Positions 1 through 8,777 of a stretch of 64,000 nt of DNA are shown here, piece by piece. The notes beneath the pieces were generated by a model. It ran no database searches and was not told the DNA's origin. It saw only the letters and a list, made by a program, of their open reading frames with translations. The translations under genes and the position numbers were made by a program. Source of the stretch: Micromonospora costi (GTDB lineage Bacteria; Actinomycetota; Actinomycetes; Mycobacteriales; Micromonosporaceae); contig NZ_RBAN01000005.1 of NCBI RefSeq assembly GCF_003626655.1, forward strand, positions 310,001-374,000. Reading direction: 5' to 3'. Positions within the stretch are counted from its first letter, which is position 1, and each line of letters begins with the position of its first letter.

Positions 1-786
1 GGGCGAGCGCGACTCGGCCGGCCAGGCCACCTTCAGCGTCACCGGCTCGAGCTCCGGCACGGGACGGAAGGCGGTGCCCGGCCGGGAGTACCGCCGGGCC
101 ACCCATTCCGGCAGGAACCATACGGCGGTGCCCACCTCGACCAGGTTGAAGATCTGCGCGAGGTCCAGCGGCCGCCGGTTGCCCACCATGAGGGCCCGCT
201 CGGCCGGCGACCCGTCGGGGAGCCGCCGGCCGGCCAGGTCGGCCAGCCGGATGGTCGTCCGTGCGGCCAGGGAGTCGGCGGCCGGCAGGGCCACCATGCT
301 CGGCCCGGTCAGCAGGAGCTCGCTGTCCAGCCCGTCCTCGTCGCCGAGCGCCGGGATCAGCGCCACGTCGGCACGCCCGTCGCGCAGCGCCGGCACCTGC
401 TCGCCGCGCCCGCCGAGCAGCAGCTCGACCGGCATGACGTCGTACGCCTCGAGGATCGGCGGCAGCAGCCCGCCGTCGTAGTCGGCCTTGAGCGCCAGCC
501 GCAGGGCCGGCGTCTCCTGCCCGGCCCGTCGGGCCCGGCGCTGGGCGGCGCTGATCGCGTCCAGCGCCACCTTGGCGTCGGCCAGCAGCGTCTCGCCGGC
601 CGGGGTCAGCGCCACCTGCCGCGTGGTGCGGATCAGAAGCTGCACGCCGAGCTGCCGCTCCAGATCGCGGATGGCGCGCGACAGCGGCGGTTGGGCCATG
701 CCGAGCCGCTCGGCGGCCCGGCCGAAGTGCCGCTCCTCAGCGACCGTCACGAAGTAGCGGAGCTGCCGCGCCTCCAGATCACTCAT
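1..786 (-). CDS. LysR-family transcriptional regulator (C-terminus cut by window edge)
   Basis: Reverse-strand reading from ATG at 786 gives 262 codons running to the window edge without a stop, so the C-terminal end is missing. The N-terminus has the LysR winged helix-turn-helix (starts MSDLEARQLRYFVTVAEE, with AAERLGMAQPPLSRAIRDLE as recognition region and the usual LFxRTTR-like LIRTTRQVALTPAG segment). Residues from about 90 onward form the periplasmic-binding-protein-like effector domain. The start is fixed by the family N-terminus. It is divergent from the NmrA-like gene at 888 with about 100 bases between, the classic LysR/target layout, so it probably controls that gene and itself; this is inferred from position. 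Confidence 0.93.
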   Translation of the reverse strand, partial: MSDLEARQLRYFVTVAEERHFGRAAERLGMAQPPLSRAIRDLERQLGVQLLIRTTRQVALTPAGETLLADAKVALDAISAAQRRARRAGQETPALRLALKADYDGGLLPPILEAYDVMPVELLLGGRGEQVPALRDGRADVALIPALGDEDGLDSELLLTGPSMVALPAADSLAARTTIRLADLAGRRLPDGSPAERALMVGNRRPLDLAQIFNLVEVGTAVWFLPEWVARRYSRPGTAFRPVPELEPVTLKVAWPAESRSP

Positions 787-843
787 ACCGCCACGGTATC
801 AATCCAGAGGGAGATGGTCTTTCCGCTCCGCGGCCGACCCGCG

Positions 844-867
844 TTGACTGGGGACGTCAGTTTCCCC
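844..867 (+). promoter_or_regulatory. Candidate promoter/LysR operator of NmrA-like gene
   Basis: A TTGACT -35-like hexamer (844-849) is followed directly by an imperfect dyad GGGGA (850-854) / TCCCC (863-867). It lies in the only intergenic space between the divergent LysR and NmrA-like genes, about 20-40 bases before the start at 888. Assignment as operator is inference; the LysR T-N11-A signature is not clear. Confidence 0.35.
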
Positions 868-887
868 ACCGAACAGGGACGAAAGTC

Positions 888-1766
888 ATGATTGTGGTAA
901 CCGCTCCGACCGGCCACATCGGCGGCCGTCTGGTCCAGGATCTGCTCGAGGCCGGCGCGTCCGTGCGGGTGGTGGCCCGTGACCCCGCGCGGCTGGCGCC
1001 GGGCGTAGTCGAGCGGATCGAGATCGTCCGGGGTTCGCACGGCGACCCCGCCGTCGTGGCCGAGGCGTTCGCGGGCGCTGCCGCTGTCTTCTGGCTGGTG
1101 CCGGCCGACCCGCGGTCGACGAGCCTGGACGAGGCCTACTCCGGCTTCACCCACCCGGTGCTCGACGCGCTGGCCGCCGTCCCGCGCGTGGTCGGCATCT
1201 CGGCGCTGGGCCGCGGCACGCCGGTGGCCGGGCGGGCCGGGCACGTCACCGCGACGCTCGCGATGGACGACCTGATCGCTGCGACCGGCGTGCCGTACCG
1301 GGCCTTGACCATGCCGTCCTTCATGGACAACGTGCTGCGGCAGCTCACCCCGATCACCCAGCAGGGCGTCCTGTACGGCCCCGTCGTGCCGGATCTGTCC
1401 GCGCCCACCGTGGCCACCAGGGACATCGCCGCGGTGGCCGCCTGCCTGCTGCGCGACGACACGTGGACCGGCTTCGAGGAGGTGCCCGTTCTCGGCCCGG
1501 AGGACCTCACCCAGAAGGAGATGGCCGCCATCATCGCCGATGTGCTCGGCCGTCCCGTCCGCTACCAGCAGGTCCCCGGCGAGGCCTTCAAGGAGAACAT
1601 GCGGCGGGCCGGCCTCTCCGAGGCCATCGCGCAGGGCATGCTCGACATGGCCGTGGCCAAGAACGAGGGCCTGGACAACGGCGTGGCCCGTACCCCCGAG
1701 TGGAGCACGCCGACCACCTTCCGCCAGTGGTGCCTCGACGTGCTGAAGCCCGCCGCCGACGCGTGA
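888..1766 (+). CDS. NmrA-like NAD(P)-binding oxidoreductase/sensor
   Basis: 292 residues of the atypical short-chain dehydrogenase (NmrA/TMR) fold. The glycine-rich dinucleotide loop is at residues 6-12 (APTGHIGG), followed by an acidic/basic switch (VVARDPARL) typical of NADP(H) preference. A central TMPSFMDNVLRQL segment resembles the substrate region of NmrA-family azoreductase-like proteins such as YtfG. These proteins act as NAD(P)H-quinone reductases or redox-sensing regulators in the cytosol; the substrate cannot be told here. The ATG start at 888 is preceded by a purine-rich stretch. It is divergent from a LysR regulator that probably controls it. Confidence 0.9.
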   Translation: MIVVTAPTGHIGGRLVQDLLEAGASVRVVARDPARLAPGVVERIEIVRGSHGDPAVVAEAFAGAAAVFWLVPADPRSTSLDEAYSGFTHPVLDALAAVPRVVGISALGRGTPVAGRAGHVTATLAMDDLIAATGVPYRALTMPSFMDNVLRQLTPITQQGVLYGPVVPDLSAPTVATRDIAAVAACLLRDDTWTGFEEVPVLGPEDLTQKEMAAIIADVLGRPVRYQQVPGEAFKENMRRAGLSEAIAQGMLDMAVAKNEGLDNGVARTPEWSTPTTFRQWCLDVLKPAADA

Positions 1767-1797
1767 CACACAGCCATCCTGCCGATCCCGGTTCCCG

Positions 1798-2982
1798 CTA
1801 CGACCGTCTGTCCCGTGGTGCGGCTGGCGGATGCTTCCGGGCGTCCCGCGCGTCGGAGAGGACGACGGCGGCGAGGACCGCGGCGATGGCGACAGCGGCC
1901 AGCAGCGGCGGGGCGAACAGCAGCGGTGGCGCCAGCCCGATCAGGGTGAGCAGGGCGATCGGTCGGTCTGGCGAAACCCGACCGAAGACCGTGTGTTCCA
2001 GGAGGGCCCGTCCCATGATGAACAGCGCGGGTCCGCCGACGAGTACGGCGACCCACGCCGGGTCGCTGTGGCCGAACGGTTGGGTGATGACGAGTTCGTC
2101 GCCGACCGCCGTGACGACCACGCCGGCCACCATTGTCAGGTGGGCGAGTGCCATGGGGCGGGCCAGCCGGATCGGATCGGTGGCGACGTCGATGGCGTCG
2201 GCAAGTAGTTCCCCGGCGCGGAAGACGTAGATCCTCCAGAGGAGCATGGTGGTGAGGATCGAGGCCGCGAAGGCGCCGGTCCGGTCGGCGGTGAAGTCCG
2301 TCCGGGTGAAGGTGAGCCCCGTGACGAGGGTCAGTTCGCCGAGGGCGATGATGAAGAGCTGGCGGTGCCGCTCCGCCATATGCTCGGCGGCGACGGGCCA
2401 CTCGGGTGCGGTTATCCGCCCGAGCCGTGGGGTGGGAAACCGGAGGGTGAACGCGGCGTAGTTGACCGCCGCGCCGAGGGTCCAGAGCACGGTGCGTGCG
2501 GCATCGCCGGTGACACTGCCCGCGATCCAGAGCACGCCGGTGCCGGTGGACCAGATGAGTAGTCGCCAGCCGGTGCGCCGTTCCGGTTGGGGCAGGGCGA
2601 CGGCGAAGAAGAGCGCCATCGCGATCTGGAGTGCGGCGTAGACGCCCGCGAATACAACGCTGCGCTCCTTGAAGGCGTCGGCCAGAACAGCAGCCATCGC
2701 GATACTGGCCGTCATGGTGCCCAGGACGACCGCCTGGACAGTGGCGCGGCGAGGGTCCAACCGGTTCGTCAGCCACGCCGTAAGGCTCCAGACCCACCAC
2801 ACCGCGAGGAGCAGCACGAGGGTCTGGTACGCCCCCGTCCAGGTCAGATCCGAGATCAGCTTTCGGGAGAGTTGGGTGAAGGCGAAGACGAACGCCAGGT
2901 CGAAAAAGAGCTCCAGGAGCGCCACCGGCTGGCGTTCCCGGGGCGCCCTGAGTAGCCCGCCTGGCTGTTCGTCCCCCATCAC
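1798..2982 (-). CDS. ltrA: Low temperature requirement protein A (LtrA) family membrane protein
   Basis: 394 residues. The N-terminus carries the LtrA signature (LLELFFDLAFVFAFTQLS, residues about 22-39) followed by about ten hydrophobic segments (for example YQTLVLLLAVWWVWSL and LVGGPALFIMGRALLEH), so it is a polytopic inner-membrane protein. Length matches the family (about 360-420). LtrA was named in Listeria for growth at low temperature; its biochemical role is not established. A few His/Arg pairs between helices (HMAERHRQLFIIALGE) are conserved in the family. The gene stands alone; no operon partner is close enough on the same strand except the osmoprotectant importer upstream, from which a hairpin at 3106-3148 separates it. 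Confidence 0.92.
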   Translation of the reverse strand: MMGDEQPGGLLRAPRERQPVALLELFFDLAFVFAFTQLSRKLISDLTWTGAYQTLVLLLAVWWVWSLTAWLTNRLDPRRATVQAVVLGTMTASIAMAAVLADAFKERSVVFAGVYAALQIAMALFFAVALPQPERRTGWRLLIWSTGTGVLWIAGSVTGDAARTVLWTLGAAVNYAAFTLRFPTPRLGRITAPEWPVAAEHMAERHRQLFIIALGELTLVTGLTFTRTDFTADRTGAFAASILTTMLLWRIYVFRAGELLADAIDVATDPIRLARPMALAHLTMVAGVVVTAVGDELVITQPFGHSDPAWVAVLVGGPALFIMGRALLEHTVFGRVSPDRPIALLTLIGLAPPLLFAPPLLAAVAIAAVLAAVVLSDARDARKHPPAAPRDRRS

Positions 2983-3105
2983 CCGCGTCCCGCCGATCCG
3001 GACTCCACCATAAGGTGGGAACTCGGCAAGCTACTCAAAAAAGGGTAGAACCGCGGTCGACGAGTGGTCGCCGCACCCGCCCGGCTCCGCGTCGCCGCCG
3101 GACAA

Positions 3106-3148
3106 CGTGACCGGCTCTCCTCACTGCCCAGGAAGAGAGCCGGTCACG
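3106..3148 (-). terminator. Terminator hairpin of the osmoprotectant importer operon
   Basis: A perfect 14-bp inverted repeat (3106-3119 with 3135-3148; core GTGACCGGCTCTC / GAGAGCCGGTCAC) with a 15-base loop begins 14 bases past the stop of the substrate-binding protein gene. There is no long T-run, as is common for actinobacterial terminators. Confidence 0.75.
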
Positions 3149-3161
3149 GTCCGTCTGGTGG

Positions 3162-4142
3162 TCAGGAGATGAAGCCCTGTTCCTTCATCCAGTCGGCGGC
3201 GACCTGCGCCACCGGCTCACCCTTGACGTCGACCCGCTCGTTGAGCTTGCGGATGGTCTCGTCGTCGAGCTTGGCGGTGACCGGCTCCAGGATCTTGATC
3301 AGGTTCGGGTACTTGTCGGCGCTGGCGCCGTTGACGGTCAGCGCGGGGTTGTAGATAGGGAAGAAGCTCCTGTCGTCCTCCAGCACCCGCAGGTTGAGGT
3401 TGCTGATCCGGCCGTCCGTGGTGAAGACCTCACCGAAGTTGCAGGACTCGCCCTTCTTCGTCTCGGTGTACACCACCCCGGTGTCGACGATCTTGACGTT
3501 CGAGGACGGCACGTTCATGCCGTACATCTTGGTCATTCCAGGCCAACCGTCGTTGCGTCCGGCGAACTCGCTCTCCAGACACCAGGTTGCCTCGGCCGGG
3601 TTGTCCTTGGCGAACGCGGCCAGGTCCGTGAGGGTGTGGAGGTTCCACTCCTTGGCCTTCTCCTCGCGTACGGCCATCGCGTAGGTGTTGTTCGCCGGCG
3701 CGATGGGGCCCCAGACGACGTTGTTCTTCTCCTTGTCCTCCTTGACCACCGCGTCGTACTGCTGCTGTGAGTCCGGAATCGGATCGGTGTTGTTGAGATA
3801 GGTGATCCACGTCGTGCCGGTGTACTCCCAGTACACGTCGACGTCACCGGCGAGCAGCGCCTTTCGGACGTTGACCGATCCCTTGATGTTGGTCCGGTCG
3901 GTCACGTCCGCACCGGCGGCCCTCAGCGCCAGCATGGTGATGTGGCCGAAGACGATGTTCTCGGTGAAGTCCTTCGAGCCGACCACGATGGTCTGGCCCG
4001 CCAGTGCGTCGTCCTTCTTGATCGAGCCCTCTCCGACGACGACGTCGCCGGATGCCTCAGTCGTCACCGAGCAGCCGGTCACCGCCAGGGCGACGACCGC
4101 GGCTCCGGTGGCCAGTCGGGCAAACGGCATTCGGGTACGCAT
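3162..4142 (-). CDS. Glycine betaine/choline-type ABC transporter substrate-binding lipoprotein (OpuCC/OsmF-like)
   Basis: 326 residues with a lipoprotein signal peptide (MRTRMPFARLATGAAVVALA, then lipobox VTGC, lipid-modified Cys24). The mature part starts with TIVVGSKDFTENIVFGHI, the hallmark of QAT-family osmoprotectant binding proteins (OpuCC, ProX, YehZ). VYWEYTGTTWITYL is the second conserved stretch, with aromatic residues that cage the quaternary ammonium group. It captures betaine, choline or related solutes outside the membrane. It is the last gene of the importer operon, 61 bases after the permease, and is followed by a terminator hairpin at 3106-3148. Confidence 0.95.
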   Translation of the reverse strand: MRTRMPFARLATGAAVVALAVTGCSVTTEASGDVVVGEGSIKKDDALAGQTIVVGSKDFTENIVFGHITMLALRAAGADVTDRTNIKGSVNVRKALLAGDVDVYWEYTGTTWITYLNNTDPIPDSQQQYDAVVKEDKEKNNVVWGPIAPANNTYAMAVREEKAKEWNLHTLTDLAAFAKDNPAEATWCLESEFAGRNDGWPGMTKMYGMNVPSSNVKIVDTGVVYTETKKGESCNFGEVFTTDGRISNLNLRVLEDDRSFFPIYNPALTVNGASADKYPNLIKILEPVTAKLDDETIRKLNERVDVKGEPVAQVAADWMKEQGFIS

Positions 4143-4203
4143 GAGTGACCTCCTTGACGCGCAGCGCGTCGGTTGGAAACGGGGATGGATGGCGGACTGG
4201 GAC

Positions 4204-4986
4204 TCAGTCCAGGCCGCGGGGCCGCAACAGGTCGGAGAGCACGCCGCCGAGCCAGTCCAGCGTGAGGGCGAGGGCGCCGGTCAGAACGGCGCCGGTGATC
4301 AGCACCGGGTCGCGCTGGAGCTTGATCCCGGTCACGATCAGGCCACCGAGCCCGCCGGCGTTGATGAACGTGGCAAGCGTGGCAACGCCGACCGCGAGGA
4401 CCAGTGCGGTGCGCACGCCGGCGAGGATGACCGGTATGGCCAGTGGCAGCTCGATGCGGAACAGCACCGCGATCGGCGACATGCCGATGCCCCGGCCCGC
4501 CTCGATCAGGTGCCGGTCGACCTGGTCGATCCCGACGATGGTGTTGCGCAACACGGGCAGCACCGAATATGCGACGAGCCCGATCAGGGCGGTGGTGGCG
4601 CCGATGCCCAACCAGATGCTGAGCAGCACCAGGAGCCCGATGGCCGGGGTCGCCTGGCCGACGTTGGCCAGCGCGGTGGCGTACGGCGTCAGCCAGCGCA
4701 GCACCGGGCGGGTGAGCAGGATGCCGCCGCTAACCGCGATCAGCACGACGAACAGGGTGGTCATCGCCGTGATCGAGATGTGCTGGCGGGTCACCCGCAG
4801 CAGGTGCTCGGCGTTGAGCGACCGCTGCTCGATGTCGTCCAGCTTCGACGCGCGCAGCCAGAGGTAGGTGACGAGCAACGCCGCCGCGAGCAGCAGCGGC
4901 ATGGTCGCGTGCCGGCGCAACAGGCCGCGCCAGCGCGATGGTGGGGCGACCTCGGCCTGGTGGGATGCCACACTGCTGGCACTCAC
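4204..4986 (-). CDS. Osmoprotectant ABC transporter permease 2 (OpuCD/OpuCB-like)
   Basis: 260 residues with five or six membrane segments and the binding-protein-dependent permease EAA loop (IEAGRGIGMSPIAVLFRIELPLAIPVI). It forms the membrane channel together with the other permease of the operon. It starts with GTG at 4986, overlapping the stop of the ATPase gene (GTGA), so translation is probably coupled. The N-terminal 70 residues, with one extra hydrophobic segment before the permease core, are longer than in minimal OpuCB proteins. Confidence 0.93.
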   Translation of the reverse strand: MSASSVASHQAEVAPPSRWRGLLRRHATMPLLLAAALLVTYLWLRASKLDDIEQRSLNAEHLLRVTRQHISITAMTTLFVVLIAVSGGILLTRPVLRWLTPYATALANVGQATPAIGLLVLLSIWLGIGATTALIGLVAYSVLPVLRNTIVGIDQVDRHLIEAGRGIGMSPIAVLFRIELPLAIPVILAGVRTALVLAVGVATLATFINAGGLGGLIVTGIKLQRDPVLITGAVLTGALALTLDWLGGVLSDLLRPRGLD

Positions 4987-6215
4987 CGCGACTCCCCGTC
5001 CCCGGTCGCCGGGATGCCGCTGCGCTGGGTGGGCGGCGTGCGGGTGGCCGTACCCTCCGGAGACTCCGTCACTGGCCGGTCGCGGTTGCGCTGCATCTCG
5101 CGCATCTCGGCGATGGCCCGCATCAGCCGGTCGATGTTCACCACGCCGCGGTAGCGGCCGGCGTCGTCGACGACGACCGTAGCGCCGCTGCTCGAGGCGA
5201 GCATGGCGTCCAACGCGTCGTGCAGGGTGGCGTGCAGTTCCACCGTGGTGACCGGTCCACCGGCACCGTCGAGAGTGTCCTGCTGCGGATCGAGGTCACG
5301 GGCGGTGATCCAGCGCTGCGGGCGGCGCTCGCTGTCGACGCTGAGCACGGCCCACTCGCCGGACTCGTCGAGCCGACGCAGAGCGGACGTGGGCGTGTCG
5401 TCCAACCGCACGAGGACGGCCTCGTCGACGTCGATCGCGCCGACCCGTCGCAGGTTGAGCTGCTTGAGCGAGGCCCCGGCCCCGATGAACTGGGCCACGG
5501 TCTGGTCGGCCGGGTTGCTCAGCAGCTGTTCGGGGGTGTCGAACTGGCGGATCCTGGAACGCTCGCCGAGCACGGCGATGCGGCTACCCATCTTGATCGC
5601 TTCGTCGAAGTCGTGCGTGACGAAGACGATCGTCTTCTGCAGCTTCTCCTGGAGCCGGAGGAACTCGTTCTGCAGCCGGTCCCGGGTCAGTGGGTCGGTC
5701 GCGCCGAACGGCTCGTCCATCAGCATCACTGGCGGGTCGGCGGCCAGCGCGCGAGCGACTCCGACGCGCTGTTGCTGCCCGCCGGAGAGTTGCCGCGGCA
5801 GGCGGTTGCGGAAGTGGCCGGGTTCCAGTCCGACCAGGTGCAGCAGTTCGTCGACCCGGGCCTCGATCCGGGTACGGCTCCAGCCGAGCATCTTCGGTAC
5901 CAGCCCGATGTTGGTCGCCACGGTCATGTGGGGGAAGAGACCGACCTGCTGGATGACGTAGCCGATGCGCCGGCGCAGGTCCGTGGGGTCGAGCGACGTG
6001 ACGTCGGATCCGTCCACCAGGATCCGCCCGGACGTCGGCTCGATGAGCCTATTGATCATCTTCATGGTGGTCGTCTTGCCGCAGCCGGACGGACCGACCA
6101 GCACGATGATCTCGCCGCGTCGGATCGTCATCGACACGTCCTCCACCGCTGGGGTCTGCTGCCCCCGGTAGGACTTGCTGACGTGTTGCAGCTCGATCAT
6201 GACGTCATCGGTCAT
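4983..6215 (-). CDS. Osmoprotectant ABC transporter ATP-binding protein with CBS-type tail (OpuCA-like)
   Basis: 410 residues from ATG at 6215, chosen because AGGAGG sits just upstream and the family N-terminus MIELQHVSKSY follows; the reading frame itself extends further upstream. Walker A GPSGCGKT is at residues 41-48, the signature LSGGQQQRVGVARAL, and the Walker B region VMLMDEPFGATDP. Residues about 270-385 form paired CBS-like repeats (ATVVVDDAGRYRGVVNIDRLM), which in OpuA-type systems sense ionic strength or nucleotides. It energises import in the cytosol. It overlaps both neighbouring permease genes by four bases. Confidence 0.95.
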   Translation of the reverse strand: MTDDVMIELQHVSKSYRGQQTPAVEDVSMTIRRGEIIVLVGPSGCGKTTTMKMINRLIEPTSGRILVDGSDVTSLDPTDLRRRIGYVIQQVGLFPHMTVATNIGLVPKMLGWSRTRIEARVDELLHLVGLEPGHFRNRLPRQLSGGQQQRVGVARALAADPPVMLMDEPFGATDPLTRDRLQNEFLRLQEKLQKTIVFVTHDFDEAIKMGSRIAVLGERSRIRQFDTPEQLLSNPADQTVAQFIGAGASLKQLNLRRVGAIDVDEAVLVRLDDTPTSALRRLDESGEWAVLSVDSERRPQRWITARDLDPQQDTLDGAGGPVTTVELHATLHDALDAMLASSSGATVVVDDAGRYRGVVNIDRLMRAIAEMREMQRNRDRPVTESPEGTATRTPPTQRSGIPATGDGESR

Positions 6216-6973
6216 CGTTGGCCTCCTTGAGTGTTGGCTGCGGCCGCGAGGGCTGGTCCCTTGGCGAGTGCGCCGACGGCGTCCGGCTCGCCGGGTCGGG
6301 TGCCGCTGGTCGACGCCCGGGATCTGCGCGTGGTGCGGCGGTCGCCGCGGGTGAGCACGCCGAGCAGTCCCAGGCAGAGGTCCACGACCAGGGCGAGGAC
6401 GACCACGCCGAGGGTGCCGACCAGTGCCTGGTTGAGCGAGTTCACGCCGCCGAGGTTGGCCAGGCCGGAGAAGATCTGGTTGCCCAGCCCCGGTCCGCCG
6501 ACGTACGCGGCGATCGCAGCGATGCCCATCGTCATCTGGGTGGAGACGCGGATGCCGGCCAGAATGACGGGCCAGGCCAGGGGTATCTCGACAGTGGCCA
6601 AGGACCGGAGGCGGCTCATCCCGATGCCACGCGCGGCCTCGGTCAATGCGGGATCGACCTCGGTCAGACCGACCACCGTGTTCCGGATGATGGGTAGCAG
6701 TGCGTACAGGGTCAAGGCCACCAGGGCCGGAAGGTATCCCAGCCCCAACGGTGTGATCAGCAGACCGAGCAGCGCGAACGAGGGGATGGTCAAGATCGCC
6801 GCGGCGACCGCGACGGCAACTGCCCGGGCGCGCGGGTTGCGGTAGCTGGCGATGCCGATCATGACGCCGATGAGCGTGGCCAGCGCCACCGACATCAGCA
6901 CGATGGTGGCGTGCTCGACGGTCTGGGCGATCAGCAGATCGCGTCGGCTCTGCAGATACTCGAGAAACGTCAT
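6212..6973 (-). CDS. Osmoprotectant ABC transporter permease 1 (OpuCB-like)
   Basis: 253 residues, first gene of the four-gene importer operon. The EAA loop (TEAARGIGMSRLRSLATVEIPLAWPVILAG) and five to six membrane segments identify it as a QAT-family permease. GGGGAGG lies 6-12 bases before the ATG at 6973. The last about 45 residues are a polar Arg-rich tail not needed for the fold. It overlaps the ATPase gene by ATGA. The order permease-ATPase-permease-binding protein matches osmoprotectant importers of other actinobacteria. Confidence 0.94.
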   Translation of the reverse strand: MTFLEYLQSRRDLLIAQTVEHATIVLMSVALATLIGVMIGIASYRNPRARAVAVAVAAAILTIPSFALLGLLITPLGLGYLPALVALTLYALLPIIRNTVVGLTEVDPALTEAARGIGMSRLRSLATVEIPLAWPVILAGIRVSTQMTMGIAAIAAYVGGPGLGNQIFSGLANLGGVNSLNQALVGTLGVVVLALVVDLCLGLLGVLTRGDRRTTRRSRASTSGTRPGEPDAVGALAKGPALAAAANTQGGQR

Positions 6974-7870
6974 CTACACCTCCCCTTGGCGGGCTTGTCG
7001 GGTGCCGGTGGCTCAGGTCGGGAAGGAAGCTCACCGAGCGGCGGTGGCCGGTTCAGCGAACCCGCGTCACCCGCGCAAAATGCGTGTGTGTATGCAAACA
7101 TTGGAAGGGGCCACGCTACGTCATCGACCGCGGGTCGTCGTGACCGGTCCAACCTCGCCGTGCGCGGCCGTTCAGATCCAGCCGAAGACCGCAGGCGATG
7201 CGAGGACCCGGGACCGGGCGCGCGGGACGCCCCTGGCCCGCGAGAAGCGGGCGCGTGGCTGGGACCCCGCGGTGTCGCCGACGACGGAGACCACCGCGAC
7301 GTCGCCGTGGTACTCGACGCGGCCTCGTGGTGGGAGTTCGGGCCTACCAGCGTCGTCGGGGCGAGCAGACGTGCCGAGTACGGGTTCGATCACCACGTGA
7401 TCGAGTCGTGGACAACGGGATCCGCCAGAAGGACGGGGTTTGCATCCAGCGCGCCGACAGGACCGCCGCGGCTCACGTCCGCCTCGATCCGCGAGACCGT
7501 GCACTCGGTGGGCGGCAGGCTGGCATTTGTTCTCCTTACGACGCGACGTCAGGTCACGCCCAACCCTTGGCCCTGATCTTGGCGCTGATCACGCAGTTGT
7601 ATGACAGTTGTTTGACAAATGGGAGGAGCCGTCACGTCCGCGCTCGCGCAGGGTGACCGCACTTTGACGTTGCGGCAGACGACTGTCGGGGGCGACACGA
7701 GGCGCTTGTGTCGACGTCGGCGACCGCGAGGGCGTGATGCCGACCACGGCCGCCTCGAGGCGGCCGGGATCCCATCCGGGCATCTTCGCGTTGCTCGACC
7801 GCGTTTGCGGGGGCACGTACAGTGCCACACGACGATGGTTGCATGGGTACACATAGGAGGTGGGATCGGC
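6974..7870. other. 897-base region without a convincing gene
   Basis: Only low-quality open frames occur here, mostly Arg-rich products typical of GC-rich antisense reading. None gives a recognisable family or a clear ribosome binding site. It holds the promoter of the importer operon (leftward) and of the K+ channel (rightward), a short dyad GATCAC-CAC-GTGATC (7388-7402) and a pair of 10-bp direct repeats (7597-7617). Possible decayed gene, not identified. Confidence 0.5.
7597..7617 (+). repeat. Tandem 10-bp direct repeats, operator-like
   Basis: TTGTATGACA (7597-7606) and TTGTTTGACA (7608-7617) differ at one base and lie 11 bases apart, one helical turn. The second copy also contains the dyad TTGT-TTG-ACAA. 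It lies about 255 bases before the K+ channel gene in an otherwise very GC-rich region. Possible regulator binding site or promoter element; function inferred only from form. Confidence 0.35.
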
Positions 7871-8698
7871 ATGGTGGACAGGGGGGAACCGCACCAGCGC
7901 CTCGGGCGAGCGGAGCGGTGGGAGCGGCTGAGCGGAGCTCCGCTGACTGTGCTGTCCCTCGTCTTCTTGGCCGTCTATGCGGCACCGATTCTCGAGCCGG
8001 GTCTCGACGATCGCTGGCGCGCGGCCTGCGAGGGGACCGCGCTGGCGATCTGGGTGTTGTTCTGGGCGGAACTGCTCGTCCGTTTCGCGCTCGCCGCCGA
8101 TCGTCGTCGTTTCCTGCGTACTCACGGGTTCGACCTGGCCGTCCTGATCCTGCCCTTCCTGCGCCCGCTGCGCGCCGTGCGTCTGGTCACCGTCGTACTG
8201 ACCCTGAGCCGGCGGACGGAGCGTTGGGCGCGCGGCCGACTCGCGGTCTACGTCGGCGCCACCACGGTGCTGCTGGTCGTCGTGGCGGCGCTCGCCGTGC
8301 TGGACGCGGAGCGATCCGCTCCGGAGGCCACCATCACGTCCTTCGATGACGCGCTGTGGTGGGCGACGGTGACGATCACCACTGTGGGTTACGGCGACTA
8401 CTACCCGATCACGACCGCCGGCCGGTTCGTCGCGTTAGGGCTCATGATCGGTGGGATCGGTCTGATCGGTTTCGTGACCGGCTCGCTGGCCACCTGGATC
8501 GTCGAACGCGTTTCCGACCAGAACCGCCCAGCGCCGGCGACCGAGGCGGACGTGACCGCGCTGCGCGCGGAGATCGCGGCCTTGCGCCGCGGGCTCGAGA
8601 ACCCCCCGTCGCCGATCGACACGGCCGGACCGCTGCGGGCAGCCGACCCGCGGCCGGGCACCTCCCTGCCCGGCCGCGGTGAGCCTTCGGGTGAGTAG
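7871..8698 (+). CDS. Voltage-gated-type potassium channel
   Basis: 275 residues from the ATG at 7871, chosen because AGGAGG (7855-7860) lies 10 bases upstream. Hydrophobic segments near residues 26-44, 57-75 and 88-98 are followed by an S4-like stretch with spaced arginines (LRPLRAVRLVTVVLTLSRR, about 97-115). After these come an outer helix (about 127-144), the pore helix, the selectivity filter TVGYGD (171-176) and an inner helix (about 185-210). The tail (residues about 222-247) looks like a short coiled coil, which would help tetramer assembly. It conducts K+ across the cell membrane. Stands alone on its strand. Confidence 0.93.
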   Translation: MVDRGEPHQRLGRAERWERLSGAPLTVLSLVFLAVYAAPILEPGLDDRWRAACEGTALAIWVLFWAELLVRFALAADRRRFLRTHGFDLAVLILPFLRPLRAVRLVTVVLTLSRRTERWARGRLAVYVGATTVLLVVVAALAVLDAERSAPEATITSFDDALWWATVTITTVGYGDYYPITTAGRFVALGLMIGGIGLIGFVTGSLATWIVERVSDQNRPAPATEADVTALRAEIAALRRGLENPPSPIDTAGPLRAADPRPGTSLPGRGEPSGE

Positions 8699-8777
8699 GC
8701 GCCCTCCAGGAGCCGCAGACGAGCCGACGGCGACGCGCGGCGCAGCACCGACGTGGTGGAACGCCGCCGCCCGTGGG

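Noticed and set aside
783..1769. 328-codon reverse-strand open frame over the NmrA-like gene
   Set aside because: Product is His/Gly/Arg-rich with no family pattern and lies exactly antisense to a convincing gene; a GC-rich shadow.
1562..2800. 412-codon reverse frame in the ltrA region
   Set aside because: Out of frame with LtrA and made mostly of Arg/Pro/His; only a shadow of the LtrA gene.
7172..7504. 110-codon reverse ORF in the empty region
   Set aside because: Considered as a small gene, but composition is Arg/Pro-rich and no family or ribosome site is seen.
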